Shown: positions 25,391-34,885, numbered from the stretch's first letter. The stretch is DNA of 40,698 nt from an uncultured Chthoniobacterales bacterium (GCA_937924445.1 CALDSX010000038.1:1-40698); one strand, 5' to 3'. A program made the numbers and translations. Notes: generated by a model not told the origin, from the letters alone.

Positions 25391-26274
25391 TACTCTGCCT
25401 CCATGGTTTTGATGTCAGCGGAGCGGCCAATACCTATGGCGGCACGACGGCACCGCGCCTCCTCAAGCAATTTCGTTATCTCCGCAACATCTTCTTTTTG
25501 AAGCGCCATCATAATTCTCTCCAATTCAACTGCAAATCCAGATAGGGCCGCGAGGATGTTGTCTTTGTTCAGCATAAAAATTTCCGCCCACATTTCTGAT
25601 GGGCCACCCGCGACACGGGTGGTGTCACGAAAGCCACTGCCGCAGAATTTCGCAGGTTCCTCGGGCAGAGTGCAAACAAAATTTACAAGAGCTGCCGCAA
25701 CAGCATGAGGCAGATGGCTTATTGCCGCGACGACTCGGTCGTGGTCCTCGGGTGTCATTGTGAAAATTCGACAGCCTAGTCGTTCCCAAAATGTCTGCAC
25801 TCGCGAGAGATCCTCAGAAGAGACTAAAGGACTGGGTGTGATGATACAGGTGGCGCTTTTAAATAAACCGAGCCTGGCGGAGGAAACTCCAGAATCGTGA
25901 GAACCGGCCATCGGGTGACTGCCTATAAAACGCCCGGAGGCTGATGTTTCTCCCACAAGTTGCACAATCGATTTTTTGACAGAAGCAACATCGGTAATCA
26001 CGCAGTGGCCAGGCATGACTGTCGCAACTTCCTCTGCAAGAGGGGCCACCGAGGCGGGAGGAGTGCAGATGACCGCTAAATCTGCGTTCTTTACGGCACC
26101 TTCGACAGTTAGTGAAATTTGCTCAGCGCCACAGACTCCGAGGCGCACCGCCTCATCAAGTGTTTCGCGTCGCCGGGCCCAGAGCCGCAAAGCCTCAGGA
26201 CTTGGATGACAACGCCTCAGCTCAAGAGCGATAGACCCACCTAGAAGTCCGACTCCAAGAACAGCAATTTTCAC
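25390..26274 (-). CDS. tyrA: Prephenate dehydrogenase
   Basis: A 294-residue NAD(P)-dependent enzyme that makes 4-hydroxyphenylpyruvate (or arogenate to tyrosine) from prephenate. The Rossmann motif VLGVGLLGGS is at residues 5-14, followed by VICTPP, ITDVASVK and HPMAGSHDSG, a conserved active-site loop, and DTTRVAGGPSEMW in the helical dimerisation domain. There is no ACT domain, so feedback regulation through that domain is absent. The first gene of the overlapping tyrA-aroA-cmk-plsC set; the lipoprotein gene lies 88 bases upstream. Confidence 0.93.
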   Translation of the reverse strand: MKIAVLGVGLLGGSIALELRRCHPSPEALRLWARRRETLDEAVRLGVCGAEQISLTVEGAVKNADLAVICTPPASVAPLAEEVATVMPGHCVITDVASVKKSIVQLVGETSASGRFIGSHPMAGSHDSGVSSARLGLFKSATCIITPSPLVSSEDLSRVQTFWERLGCRIFTMTPEDHDRVVAAISHLPHAVAAALVNFVCTLPEEPAKFCGSGFRDTTRVAGGPSEMWAEIFMLNKDNILAALSGFAVELERIMMALQKEDVAEITKLLEEARCRRAAIGIGRSADIKTMEAE

Positions 26275-26362
26275 AAAAAAGATCGGTAAACAGACAACAA
26301 ATACCCCTTCAACCCTCCACTAGAGCTGGAAAGAATTGTTCGCGACCCTTTACCCAGAGGTA

Positions 26363-26836
26363 TCAGGGGACAAGCAGAAGCTTGCCTGGATTATAAGGAT
26401 CTTTGATTTCTGTTCCGGGTGGCAGACCTCGGGCATCGATCTGCCCGCCCCCGGGAGAGTAAGGACTGCGGATGAACCCAGGTTTGCCCTCGACAGGGAT
26501 ACCCCATGGAATGGCCGACTGGGCAACTTGACCCAAAGGAACAGTCGGCTGCGACGTTGCTGAGCCCGATAATCCTGCGCTGTTCGTTGCAATATCGGGA
26601 GGTCCCTGTGGCGGGCCCGAGGGAGGTGGCGGAGTCTGTGCAGACGTTGATGAACCAGTAAAATACTCTGTTCCGCCATATCCCCATCGGTTCGGTTCTG
26701 GTTCTGGGCGGAAGACGCAGCCCCCAAGGAGAGCGACTGACGTCAGCGCAACGAGGGGCGACTTCAGAATGAGCCGGATTTGAATGAAATCCTTTTTCAT
26801 GCTTTTAGCTTTTGGGGTTGTTTTGGAGGTTGTCAT
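26363..26836 (-). CDS. Small Pro/Gly-rich lipoprotein
   Basis: A 157-residue predicted lipoprotein. The start at 26836 is supported by AAGGAA eight bases upstream; an in-frame ATG at 26800 would give a shorter signal peptide. The hydrophobic segment ends in the lipobox LLGGC (Cys about 40). The mature region is Pro/Gly/Ser-rich and ends with a GFIRSPYSPGGG segment and an IKDPYNPGKLLLVP terminus. I recall similar short lipoproteins with this terminal motif from Verrucomicrobiota, which I cannot confirm here. Function unknown. Confidence 0.7.
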   Translation of the reverse strand: MTTSKTTPKAKSMKKDFIQIRLILKSPLVALTSVALLGGCVFRPEPEPNRWGYGGTEYFTGSSTSAQTPPPPSGPPQGPPDIATNSAGLSGSATSQPTVPLGQVAQSAIPWGIPVEGKPGFIRSPYSPGGGQIDARGLPPGTEIKDPYNPGKLLLVP

Positions 26837-27041
26837 GGCACTTTTCCTTATTTTCTATTAAGTCGCAACAGGCAATTCTGTAAGCTCTCGAGACCTAAAG
26901 ATTTGAGACAGTACTTGATTACGCCCTAAATCGAAAAAGAAAAAAAACAACCAAATTTTCACCGGGCCACAGAAAGTAAACAAAATGAGGCCAAAAGAAT
27001 TTTTATTGAATCTTCGAGCAAATTCTGATGGCATCGTAGAT

Positions 27042-27066
27042 GCCTCACAACAGGTTGAGGCGTTTT
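27042..27066 (+). terminator. Terminator-like hairpin in the 26.8-27.5 kb gap
   Basis: GCCTCA and TGAGGC pair around an eight-base loop and are followed by GTTTTT. No gene upstream on this strand obviously needs it, so it may end a small transcript or be coincidental with a short open frame. Confidence 0.35.
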
Positions 27067-27384
27067 TGCCAACGTTTTTATGAAAAAAACTTTATTTCAT
27101 CAGCGCTCTCGCAGGTCTCTTAATAAATTCCGGCCTCTCCCGCGACCAGGAGAAATACTATTTGGGAGTTGCCAATGCTCCTCCAACGACTTTTCCAGTT
27201 TGGCATGCGCCCTACGACCACCCTCCCGACGCCTCTGTCGGCGGGTTGATTATGCCTGACGCTCGGGCCTTGACAAGGAGTGGTGCAGAAAGTTTCCAGG
27301 CTTTCATACCCCCCTCGGCAGTTATTCGTTTTAGGAGAGGGTTGCTTTTAAAATTTTTCCTTGAAGACTAGTTGAGGCGTTTTT
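27054..27384 (+). repeat. 14-bp direct repeat flanking a possible ORF
   Basis: GTTGAGGCGTTTTT occurs at 27054-27067 and 27371-27384, bracketing 303 bases that hold the putative broken secreted-protein frame. Confidence 0.85.
27080..27371 (+). pseudogene. Possible small secreted protein split by an A7 tract
   Basis: ATG at 27080 is followed by seven A's. Read as is, the frame gives a 58-residue basic, unconvincing peptide. With six A's it would begin MKKLYFISALAGLL, a plausible signal peptide, and continue in an open frame ending at the TAG at 27369-27371 (about 96 residues, Pro-rich). This suggests a one-base indel in the homopolymer: a pseudogene, a sequencing error, or slippage-dependent expression. 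No homolog is recognised, and the short length means chance cannot be excluded. Confidence 0.3.
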
Positions 27385-27488
27385 ATCACTGTGGAATTCG
27401 ATTCTCTTCGCCTTCGTTCCTTGCCTTATCACTGCACCAGGGTTTCGCGGAAAAATATAGGGCAGATGGGTTTGGAACTGTATTATTG

Positions 27489-27494
27489 TATAAT
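27489..27494 (+). promoter_or_regulatory. Possible -10 box of the ABC transporter gene
   Basis: A perfect TATAAT lies 51 bases before ATG 27545, but no good -35 hexamer is found at 16-18 bases upstream. Confidence 0.3.
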
Positions 27495-27544
27495 TCGTCC
27501 CCGCATTGGAGTGGCGAGGAGCCTGAAAAATAACCCATTTATTG

Positions 27545-30500
27545 ATGAGCCGTGTGACCAAATCAAGTTCGCTTTCCCAAGGTCAGAATGGACTGAGAGG
27601 CAAGTGGCAGGGGGCATTTAAGACGCTGGCTTGTCTATTTAAGCGCCGCCGCGACCGACGTTCGGCGACTAATCTTCTCCCACTCCTTATTCAGGTTCTC
27701 GCCAGCTTTTCGAAAATTGACGGGGAGGTGATGGAAGAGGAGATTGATTCCATCCTGGGATTTTTACGTTACGACTATCCGGAGGCTGTTTATTCTGAAC
27801 TGCGGCGTCAATTTCGGGAGGCGCTAAATCAACAGCAGGATTTATCGGAGATGGCGCAGAAACTCTCCGCGCTCCCGGCCGATCGGAAAATCATGCTTGG
27901 CGTGCAGCTTTACGATCTCATTTCCAGGGCAGGTCTTAATCAGCAGCAGGTGGTGGCATTTTACTCGTTCATGTCGCAGCTCGGTATGGCGGCCCAGGCG
28001 ATTGACATCGTTTATCAGCTTAACGCTGCCGAAGATGCTGACCCTTCCATTTTTCAGAAAGGAGCTTCTCCTTTGGAATCCCTCCGTTTTGGGGGAACGG
28101 CAGAAGCAGATGTGTTGCTGCGTGGGCTTGGCGAGCGGGACTGGCTTCTGGCCTTTCGGTATCACGATCTCGTTCTGCTGAGAAACCTTTCTAACCGCGT
28201 GATCACAGTCAAGGGTCGTCCACTTCCGCACGGAGCTTTTTGTCGTGTCTATCCCGGCGAAAGAATTGTGGTCGAGGGACAGATCGTGACCTACAACGAT
28301 CTGACATTTTACTTTAATGCCAAAAAAAATGTTTCTCCGGAGTATGTGTATGTGGTGGCATGTGGCAACGGAGACGTGGAGATCGAGCGGTCGCGAACAC
28401 GCGAAAGTGCGATCGAGGTGGCGTTTGGGCTAAAGGTGAAAGTTCGGGTTCTCAAACCTCTTGATGCAACGCTCCTGGGCAAGCCCTTGGAGGAGGGCGT
28501 AACAATTGAGGCGGCGCTTGATGATCGCTTGCTTTTTGCTGATGGCACCGAACTTTTGCTTTCAGCGCTTCGGCGCAGGGCGCGCGCGATGGGAGGACGT
28601 TTTCATCTCAAGAGCTGGAAGTCATCTTATCTGGTCTCAAATAATCCGGGACTGCTCGGTGACGATGATATTTTGCTGGCCCCGGGCTTGGGTGGAGAAA
28701 TTCTGCTCAAGATAGATTGCGACTACGAACAGCGAACAGGCCACGTGGAGGTTCTCAAGGCAGACAGACCGGTCCTTTTGCGCGGACAGCCGATTCGAAA
28801 TGCCGCAGAGTTATTTGACGGCGACATCATCCGGCTTGACGCTTCCCAAATTCTTCGTTGTGATTTTTCTGAGCGCGTTATCGAGGAAGAGAGGAACGTC
28901 ATCCGCACGCTGGAAGTCCGGGATCTGACAGTGCGTTTTGGAGGGCCGGAGCCGGCTATTGATGGCCTGACCTTTTCCGCATCGAGGGGTGACCTGGTCT
29001 GCATCATGGGAGCAAGCGGATCTGGCAAAAGCACTTTGCTCCGCGCCATCGCTGGCCATTTGAAACCGGAGAGCGGCTCAGTGCTCCTGAATGGAGAATC
29101 TCTCTATGAAAAATTGCCGGTCTTACGCGAGTTTATTGCTTACATCCCGCAGGAAGATTCCTTCGACGAGCATTTAACGATTGAAGAAAATCTTGAATTA
29201 GCGGCTGCTATCCGCTCACCCCATCTCTCAAAACGAGAACGACTTCGAAGAGTCGAATCGAGACTGGCAGAACTCGGTCTTCAAGAACGTCGCGACAGTG
29301 TGGTTGGCACTCCATTACGCAAGAATCTCTCCGGTGGTGAGCGAAAACGGCTTAACATCGGGTTGGACATGATCGGTTCTGCTGATGTCTATCTCTTTGA
29401 CGAGCCTACATCCAGTCTTTCCTCGAAAGACTCGGAGCATGTGATCGACATCCTTCGCAACATGGCCCAGAGCAAAATCGTTCTCGCGGTCATTCATCAG
29501 CCAAGTTCAAAAATTTTCCTTAAATTCAACAAAGCGTTGCTTTTGGACAAAGGGGGGCGGCTTGTGTTTTTCGGCACGCCAAAAGAAATGCTCCGCTATT
29601 TTGCCAAAGCAGAACACGACCTTCAATTTGAGGCCGAGGAGAAAGAAGAAGAGGGACTCATGCGACCGGAATTCATCTTCGACGTGCTTGAAACGCCACT
29701 GCGTGATTTAAGTGGTGATATCATTTACGAAGAGAATGCTCGCGGCCAACTGGTTCCTGCGAGACGATATCCTCCGACTTATTGGCGAGATAAGTTTGAA
29801 TCGGCCAAGTTATTAAGCGACTTCCGGCAAACACCGGGGCGGCCTGCAGATGTTCGCGAGGGTGGAGCACGCCTACCTTCTCAGATGGAGATTCCCCCCA
29901 CCGCAAAACGCCGCCATGAGCCGCTGCGCCTGCGATCGGAATGGACGCAATGCCGAACGCTAATCAAACGAGCGTTCAAAAGCAAGATGCGCAACAAGGC
30001 AAACCTCCTCACCACGGTCGTCGAGGCCCCTGCATTGGCGATCCTTATCGCCGGAGTCTTGCGCTACTCGGAGACGGGTGTTTACGATTTTGCATCGGCC
30101 TTCCACATCCCGAGCTATCTTTTTCTCAGCCTTGTGGTGGCGATGTTTCTTGGGCTCACCAATAGCGCGGACGATATTATTCGCGACCGGCAAATTCTTC
30201 AGCGCGAGCGGAATCTTAATATCAGGATCGGCTATTACGTCGCAGCAAAAACCCTTGCTCTGGCACTCTTTGGCGCCATTCAGTGCGCCCTTTTTCTTCT
30301 CATAGGCAATGCGATTCTCGAACTGCGCGGGATGTTTTTGCCCCATTTTTTGTTTTTATTCCTCACGTCACTTACGGGGATCTCGGTTGGACTTCTGGTT
30401 TCTTCGCTCGTGCAAGATGCCAAAACTGCGGCAAACATCGTGCCACTCGTTCTTGTGCCTCAAATTATCCTCGGAGGAGCTCTTATCAAATATGAGGAGA

Positions 30501-31144
30501 TGAACCGAAATTTCGACTTTGTGTATGCATTAAAGCGCTTTTTCTCCAACGCGCCTGACGGTGACGAACGTCATGTGCGTGGTGACTTGGAGGTGCCTCT
30601 AATCTGTGAGTTCATGCCGATCCGATGGTCTTACGAAGCTTCGGTGGTGGCACAGGCCAAGCTCAATCCGCTTACCGTCAGGCAACAACGCTTGAACCGT
30701 TTGATCAGAGAGACTGCCCTCGCAGGCAGCCTGAGCGCAGAGGATGCGGCAAAACTCGAAGCCCTGAAAGAACTACTCGCGCTTATCTCAGGGCTTGAGG
30801 CTGAATCTCCACAGCGCATCTGGCAGCTTCTTCGCGAGGCAGACGTCGCCGCACGTGAAGGCAGGCTCGACCGCTTGCGATTTGTCACTCGGGGGCGTCA
30901 ATACTCTGCCGAACAGCTTTTTGTAAACCAAAAAATCATCGACCTCGTATCGAAAGCGGAATTTGAGGAAGCCGATTATCGGCAGGATGGTATTAATGTT
31001 TTCTTCGGGCGAACCAAACTTTATTTCGGCCTTAAAGCGGATATTTTTGTCTTCAACTCAGCGGTGCTTTTGCTGACCACATTTCTATTTCTCACAGCAC
31101 TGCATTTCACTCTGAAGATGCAACTCCGCGTGCGATCAGTGTGA
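27545..31144 (+). CDS. ABCG-like transporter with N-terminal TerB-like domain
   Basis: A 1199-residue multidomain protein. Residues about 35-150 form a helical region with SKIDGEVMEEEID, resembling TerB/DjlA-type domains that bind metal through acidic residues. About 190-450 is a beta-rich region whose last part (RGQPI and FDGDIIRLD) resembles an FHA-like fold. Then comes an ABC ATPase with Walker A GASGSGKST at 489-497, signature LSGGERKRL and Walker B VYLFDEPTS. After a linker, an ABC2-type membrane domain has about six helices (about 815-1199) interrupted near its end by a 150-residue soluble loop rich in Glu, Leu and Arg. ATPase-before-membrane order matches the ABCG/White type. The substrate is unknown. 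A TTG at 27542 precedes the ATG; no Shine-Dalgarno is seen. It ends 12 bases from convergent ilvD. Confidence 0.85.
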   Translation: MSRVTKSSSLSQGQNGLRGKWQGAFKTLACLFKRRRDRRSATNLLPLLIQVLASFSKIDGEVMEEEIDSILGFLRYDYPEAVYSELRRQFREALNQQQDLSEMAQKLSALPADRKIMLGVQLYDLISRAGLNQQQVVAFYSFMSQLGMAAQAIDIVYQLNAAEDADPSIFQKGASPLESLRFGGTAEADVLLRGLGERDWLLAFRYHDLVLLRNLSNRVITVKGRPLPHGAFCRVYPGERIVVEGQIVTYNDLTFYFNAKKNVSPEYVYVVACGNGDVEIERSRTRESAIEVAFGLKVKVRVLKPLDATLLGKPLEEGVTIEAALDDRLLFADGTELLLSALRRRARAMGGRFHLKSWKSSYLVSNNPGLLGDDDILLAPGLGGEILLKIDCDYEQRTGHVEVLKADRPVLLRGQPIRNAAELFDGDIIRLDASQILRCDFSERVIEEERNVIRTLEVRDLTVRFGGPEPAIDGLTFSASRGDLVCIMGASGSGKSTLLRAIAGHLKPESGSVLLNGESLYEKLPVLREFIAYIPQEDSFDEHLTIEENLELAAAIRSPHLSKRERLRRVESRLAELGLQERRDSVVGTPLRKNLSGGERKRLNIGLDMIGSADVYLFDEPTSSLSSKDSEHVIDILRNMAQSKIVLAVIHQPSSKIFLKFNKALLLDKGGRLVFFGTPKEMLRYFAKAEHDLQFEAEEKEEEGLMRPEFIFDVLETPLRDLSGDIIYEENARGQLVPARRYPPTYWRDKFESAKLLSDFRQTPGRPADVREGGARLPSQMEIPPTAKRRHEPLRLRSEWTQCRTLIKRAFKSKMRNKANLLTTVVEAPALAILIAGVLRYSETGVYDFASAFHIPSYLFLSLVVAMFLGLTNSADDIIRDRQILQRERNLNIRIGYYVAAKTLALALFGAIQCALFLLIGNAILELRGMFLPHFLFLFLTSLTGISVGLLVSSLVQDAKTAANIVPLVLVPQIILGGALIKYEEMNRNFDFVYALKRFFSNAPDGDERHVRGDLEVPLICEFMPIRWSYEASVVAQAKLNPLTVRQQRLNRLIRETALAGSLSAEDAAKLEALKELLALISGLEAESPQRIWQLLREADVAAREGRLDRLRFVTRGRQYSAEQLFVNQKIIDLVSKAEFEEADYRQDGINVFFGRTKLYFGLKADIFVFNSAVLLLTTFLFLTALHFTLKMQLRVRSV

Positions 31145-31156
31145 GAACAGCGCTTA

Positions 31157-32869
31157 TTATAGGTTTTTATCTGTCACAGCACCTTCCGAGGCGGATGTGA
31201 CGGTGTGCGCAAATTTGGCCAGCGTCCCACGCCGATAGCGCGGAGCAGGCTGTCGCCAGTTATTTAGCCGGGCATCGAGTTCAGCCTTCGGAATGTCCAA
31301 GGTGAGCAGGCGCTTCGAAGCATCAATAGTAATCGGATCCCCATTTCGAACCACTGCGATCGGGCCCCCAACAAAGGCTTCCGGAGTAATATGACCCACG
31401 ACAAATCCGTGGCTGCCTCCAGAAAAACGCCCGTCGGTTATCAATGCCACCTCTTTGCCTAATCCACGGCCCATCACTGCTGATGTAGGGGAGAGCATTT
31501 CCCGCATTCCGGGCCCCCCACGTGGCCCTTCCATGCGAATAACAATGACGTCCCCCGGTTTTATCCGCCCATCCAGAATTGCTTTAAGCGCCGATTCTTC
31601 AGACTCGAAAACGCGTGCTTTGCCAGAGAAACGCAACCCTTCTTTGCCGGTAATTTTTGCCACCGCACCGCCTGGAGCGAGGTTGCCCTTGAGGATAACG
31701 AGATGGCCCTCAGGCTTGATGGGATTGGAAAAGGGACGGATAATCATCTGCCCTTTCGGGTAGGGTTTAGCTCCTTTGAGGTTTTCTGCTACTGTCCGTC
31801 CAGTCACCGTGAGACACCCCCCGTGGAGCAGTCCTTCATCGAGCAACATTTTCATCAATGGCCGGATCCCACCAATGGCAACCAAATCAGACATCAAATA
31901 TTTGCCGGAGGGTTTGAGGTCTGCCAAGACGGGTGTCCGTTTGCCGATTTTCGAAAAGTCGTCAATTGACAATTTAACCCCTGCGGAATGGCCGATCGCA
32001 AGCAGGTGAAGAACCGCGTTGGTTGAACCGCCAAGCGCATGAACCAGCGCAATCGCATTTTCAAAAGCCTCCTTGCAGAAGATGTCGGAAGGCCGAATAC
32101 CCCGCTTTATGAGGTTGAGGACCGCCGCCCCGGCACGACGACAATCATCTTTTTTTGCGTCTGATACGGCGTTTTGGGCCGAACTCTCCGGCAGACTAAA
32201 TCCCAGCGCTTCGATAGCTGAGGCCATCGTGTTGGCTGTATACATCCCACCACAGGAACCAGGGCCCGGAATGGCGCAACGCTCGATTTCTCCGAGTTCG
32301 TTGTCGGTCAGCTCTTTTGCTGCGTGCTGCCCAACCGCTTCAAAAACCGAGACGATGTCGAGCTTCTTCCCCACAAGGCATCCGGGTAAGATTGTCCCGC
32401 CGTAGACGAAGACGGCCGGGCGGTTTAACCGCGCAATAGCGATCATGCAGCCGGGCATGTTTTTGTCGCACCCGCCGATAGCAACTAACCCATCGAAACC
32501 TTCGCATCCAACAACCGCTTCAATCGAATCCGCAATAATTTCCCGAGAGATTAGAGAGTATTTCATTCCCTCAGAACCCATCGAAATGCCGTCGGATACG
32601 GTGATGGTGTTGAAGATGACAGCCTTGCCTCCCGCGCCATCCACACCGGCTGCGGCCTCGGCTGCTAACTTATCAATATGCATGTTGCATGGAGTGACCA
32701 TACTCCAGGTTGAGGCGATTCCAATCTGGTTTTTCTGGAAATCCGCTTGCTCAAACCCCACCGCGTGGAGCATAGCCCTGCTCGGAGCACGCTCGACTCC
32801 ATCAACCAAAGGGCCAGAATGCGCACGGTGCAGAGGGGAATTTGAATTCGACTTTCGATGAGTACTCAT
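31157..32869 (-). CDS. ilvD: Dihydroxy-acid dehydratase
   Basis: A 570-residue IlvD that dehydrates 2,3-dihydroxy-isovalerate and -3-methylvalerate in valine, leucine and isoleucine synthesis. The iron-sulfur ligands are visible: [14 protein letters not shown] and [12 protein letters not shown], which is the cysteine set of the IlvD/Edd family; which cluster type it carries cannot be decided from this. The C-terminal [19 protein letters not shown] motif is intact. It lies 66 bases after an APH-fold kinase gene on the same strand and converges on the ABC gene. No other ilv genes are in the window. Confidence 0.97.
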   Translation of the reverse strand: MSTHRKSNSNSPLHRAHSGPLVDGVERAPSRAMLHAVGFEQADFQKNQIGIASTWSMVTPCNMHIDKLAAEAAAGVDGAGGKAVIFNTITVSDGISMGSEGMKYSLISREIIADSIEAVVGCEGFDGLVAIGGCDKNMPGCMIAIARLNRPAVFVYGGTILPGCLVGKKLDIVSVFEAVGQHAAKELTDNELGEIERCAIPGPGSCGGMYTANTMASAIEALGFSLPESSAQNAVSDAKKDDCRRAGAAVLNLIKRGIRPSDIFCKEAFENAIALVHALGGSTNAVLHLLAIGHSAGVKLSIDDFSKIGKRTPVLADLKPSGKYLMSDLVAIGGIRPLMKMLLDEGLLHGGCLTVTGRTVAENLKGAKPYPKGQMIIRPFSNPIKPEGHLVILKGNLAPGGAVAKITGKEGLRFSGKARVFESEESALKAILDGRIKPGDVIVIRMEGPRGGPGMREMLSPTSAVMGRGLGKEVALITDGRFSGGSHGFVVGHITPEAFVGGPIAVVRNGDPITIDASKRLLTLDIPKAELDARLNNWRQPAPRYRRGTLAKFAHTVTSASEGAVTDKNL

Positions 32870-32935
32870 GGAACAGGTTCTATAACACGAAAATGCGTAA
32901 AAATAAAATTGGAGCCTCTTTTCTCATGGGAAAAT

Positions 32936-34075
32936 TCAACGCAAAAACAGATCGGGCGTTGCGCCCACCCACCGGTAAAGTTGGATGTCGGGACGAGCTC
33001 GAAAAAGAGTCTCTACAGGATCGGTCTGAGTGGCTGTGGTGATTAGATTGACAAAATAGATACGCATGATCTCTGCCGGAAGCCGTTGCCTCTCGGTTTC
33101 CGTCAAAGGCAGAGGTGCCGACGCATCGTAAAGATCCACCCATAGCCGGGCACTCTCCCAGTTAAGCTGGGCAAAGTCTGTGATCTTCCGTAGATTTGTG
33201 TAGCTGAGGTAAGAGATCAAACTTTGCATTGCGTAGGCGACATCGAAAAGGCGCTCGCGTTCCTGAATGAAATCAAAGTCAACCACTGAGACAATCGTAT
33301 CGCTCTTATAAAGGATATTCCAAAAGTGGTAATCTCCGTGGACTAACATCCAAGGCAAACTTCCTGTAACCCTTTCGTAATCTTTTAAAAGCGGGGCAAG
33401 AGAGGCTGCTATGCAATGAGCGGCCTCAACGGCTTCTTGCGCCATTGGCAAGCTCTCTTTTACGAGCTCCACCTTCGCAGTGAGGTTTTGTAGAAGCACC
33501 CACGCCTGTTTGGGGCTCAAATCGTTGCGCATTTCGGGCGGAACAACTTGCCTGTGGTGTTTTGCTGCGGAAAGGGCGCGATGCAGATCGCCTAGCACAC
33601 TGGCCGCCGCAAGCATTCGTGACATGTCGCGATGTGCGCCAGGGTCGTGCGGGATAAACCGATGAACCTCTACAAGCCGCTCCCCCCATACGGTCCAGCT
33701 TTTACCAGAGTTTGCGCGGACTACTGGCGGGCAGGGAAACCCTCCTGCGACAAGCGCATCAATCATCTCGTGAAGAAAAGTGAGTCGTTCTACATACTCC
33801 TCTCCGTGTCGTGCTCTTAAAAGAAAAGTGCCGCGCCCTGTTTTGAAAGGTTCCGTCGTGTTGCACTGTGTTGAGGTTGGAATATCCATTTGGACAATCC
33901 GACCGAGGTCGAAATCATCCGCGAGTTTTTGGAGTTGTGACAGGGAGAGGTGAACCGCTGTCCGCGGTTGGCGGAAATTGTCAGGCCGAATCCGTAGGGT
34001 CGAGAGAACTGGCTCATTTCCTGCTTCTCGAATCGGGGCAGAACCTTGTGGGCCAACGTGAGGTTCTTCATTCAT
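32936..34075 (-). CDS. APH-fold phosphotransferase (second, substrate unknown)
   Basis: A 379-residue protein from ATG 34075 (a TTG at 34099 would add eight residues). It has an N-terminal lobe with a GRGTFLLRARHG segment and the Brenner motif LVHGDYHFWNIL followed by VVDFDFIQ, which supply the catalytic Asp/Asn and the metal-binding Asp of the aminoglycoside phosphotransferase/homoserine kinase-like superfamily. The substrate is not predictable. It lies between the BamE-like protein gene and ilvD on the same strand. It is not closely similar in sequence to the other APH-fold protein at 13567, so they are not recent duplicates. Confidence 0.78.
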   Translation of the reverse strand: MNEEPHVGPQGSAPIREAGNEPVLSTLRIRPDNFRQPRTAVHLSLSQLQKLADDFDLGRIVQMDIPTSTQCNTTEPFKTGRGTFLLRARHGEEYVERLTFLHEMIDALVAGGFPCPPVVRANSGKSWTVWGERLVEVHRFIPHDPGAHRDMSRMLAAASVLGDLHRALSAAKHHRQVVPPEMRNDLSPKQAWVLLQNLTAKVELVKESLPMAQEAVEAAHCIAASLAPLLKDYERVTGSLPWMLVHGDYHFWNILYKSDTIVSVVDFDFIQERERLFDVAYAMQSLISYLSYTNLRKITDFAQLNWESARLWVDLYDASAPLPLTETERQRLPAEIMRIYFVNLITTATQTDPVETLFRARPDIQLYRWVGATPDLFLR

Positions 34076-34126
34076 GCTTGCCCGTGAAATGAAGGCCAAC
34101 GGGAGTCACTGGTGATCACTCAAAGC

Positions 34127-34885
34127 CTAGTAAACCTCAAAATATCCCGGGAGGACCTTGGGACGTCTTGTGCCCCGTCGTTCGGTGTCTTCGGTGATTT
34201 CCTTAACGATGCCATTTTCGAACACGACCGTTCGGGTGCCTGCCGGAACTTTCACATTCACAACCACACGGGTGAGACGACCAAATTCGTCAATGCCGTC
34301 CCGCTCCTGTGGGATGATCTGGTAAGTTATGTATTCCCAAATGTCTGTTTGCACATCACCCGAACGACGGCTGCCGCGCTTTTGGGGTTTGCCGAGGCTA
34401 CGCCTGACTTCGTCCATTGTCATTCCGGTAACGACTTCGCGACGAGAAATCACCTCTTCCACCTCCACCCGCCTTTTCTCCGCCAAATGCATCTTTTTAA
34501 TAAAATCCTTTGGCAGAGGAGATAAAAATTCGGGCTTGACCCACCCGATAACTTGTCCTTGGCGGGCACGACCACGGACGCGGATCATGTCCTCCGAGAC
34601 AGCGATCACCTCGACTTTTTGTGGCACACCCAGCAAACCAACGTGACGGGTGCCTCGAATATCTGAAAAAATCGCGACGGGTTCAAGAACATCAAGCTGA
34701 AGTCGCATGCCAGGGGCGGTTTCCTCAAGGTAGATGGCCCCTGGCTCGCGGACCACCGGGCCGGTCTGGGCTGTGGCAACTTCAACGCAGAAAATATGAG
34801 CAACTAAAGTAGAAAGGACCGTGGCAGATAGTTTTTTAAGGGACCGAACTCCCAAGATCAACCCACGCGGTAATATCTGCGTCAT
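34127..34885 (-). CDS. Periplasmic protein with SH3-like and BamE/SmpA-like regions
   Basis: A 252-residue protein with an N-terminal signal peptide (hydrophobic segment about 18-38, ending ATAQ). Residues about 60-120 contain a VEVIAVSEDMIRVRG and GWVKPEFL pattern like bacterial SH3 domains. Residues about 150-230 hold GMTMDEVRRSLGKPQKRG followed by a WEYI strand, the pattern of BamE/SmpA-like domains (GMTxxEVxxxLGxP). A role in the outer-membrane or cell-wall interface is inference. The start overlaps the upstream lipoprotein stop (ATGA). Confidence 0.65.
   Translation of the reverse strand: MTQILPRGLILGVRSLKKLSATVLSTLVAHIFCVEVATAQTGPVVREPGAIYLEETAPGMRLQLDVLEPVAIFSDIRGTRHVGLLGVPQKVEVIAVSEDMIRVRGRARQGQVIGWVKPEFLSPLPKDFIKKMHLAEKRRVEVEEVISRREVVTGMTMDEVRRSLGKPQKRGSRRSGDVQTDIWEYITYQIIPQERDGIDEFGRLTRVVVNVKVPAGTRTVVFENGIVKEITEDTERRGTRRPKVLPGYFEVY

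Larger units (their letters stand above)
26837..27541. other. Gene-poor 0.7-kb interval
   Basis: No convincing intact gene. It holds a 32-codon frame (26985-27083), a hairpin followed by T's, a possible frame-shifted secreted-protein gene (27080-27371), a 14-bp direct repeat, and a TATAAT box before the ABC gene. The two flanking genes diverge, so promoters for both should be here. Confidence 0.5.

Noticed and set aside
27162-27371. 69-codon frame from a TTG at 27162 as an intact gene
   Set aside because: It has no Shine-Dalgarno and its upstream continuation looks like a signal peptide, so a split gene was preferred as the hypothesis.
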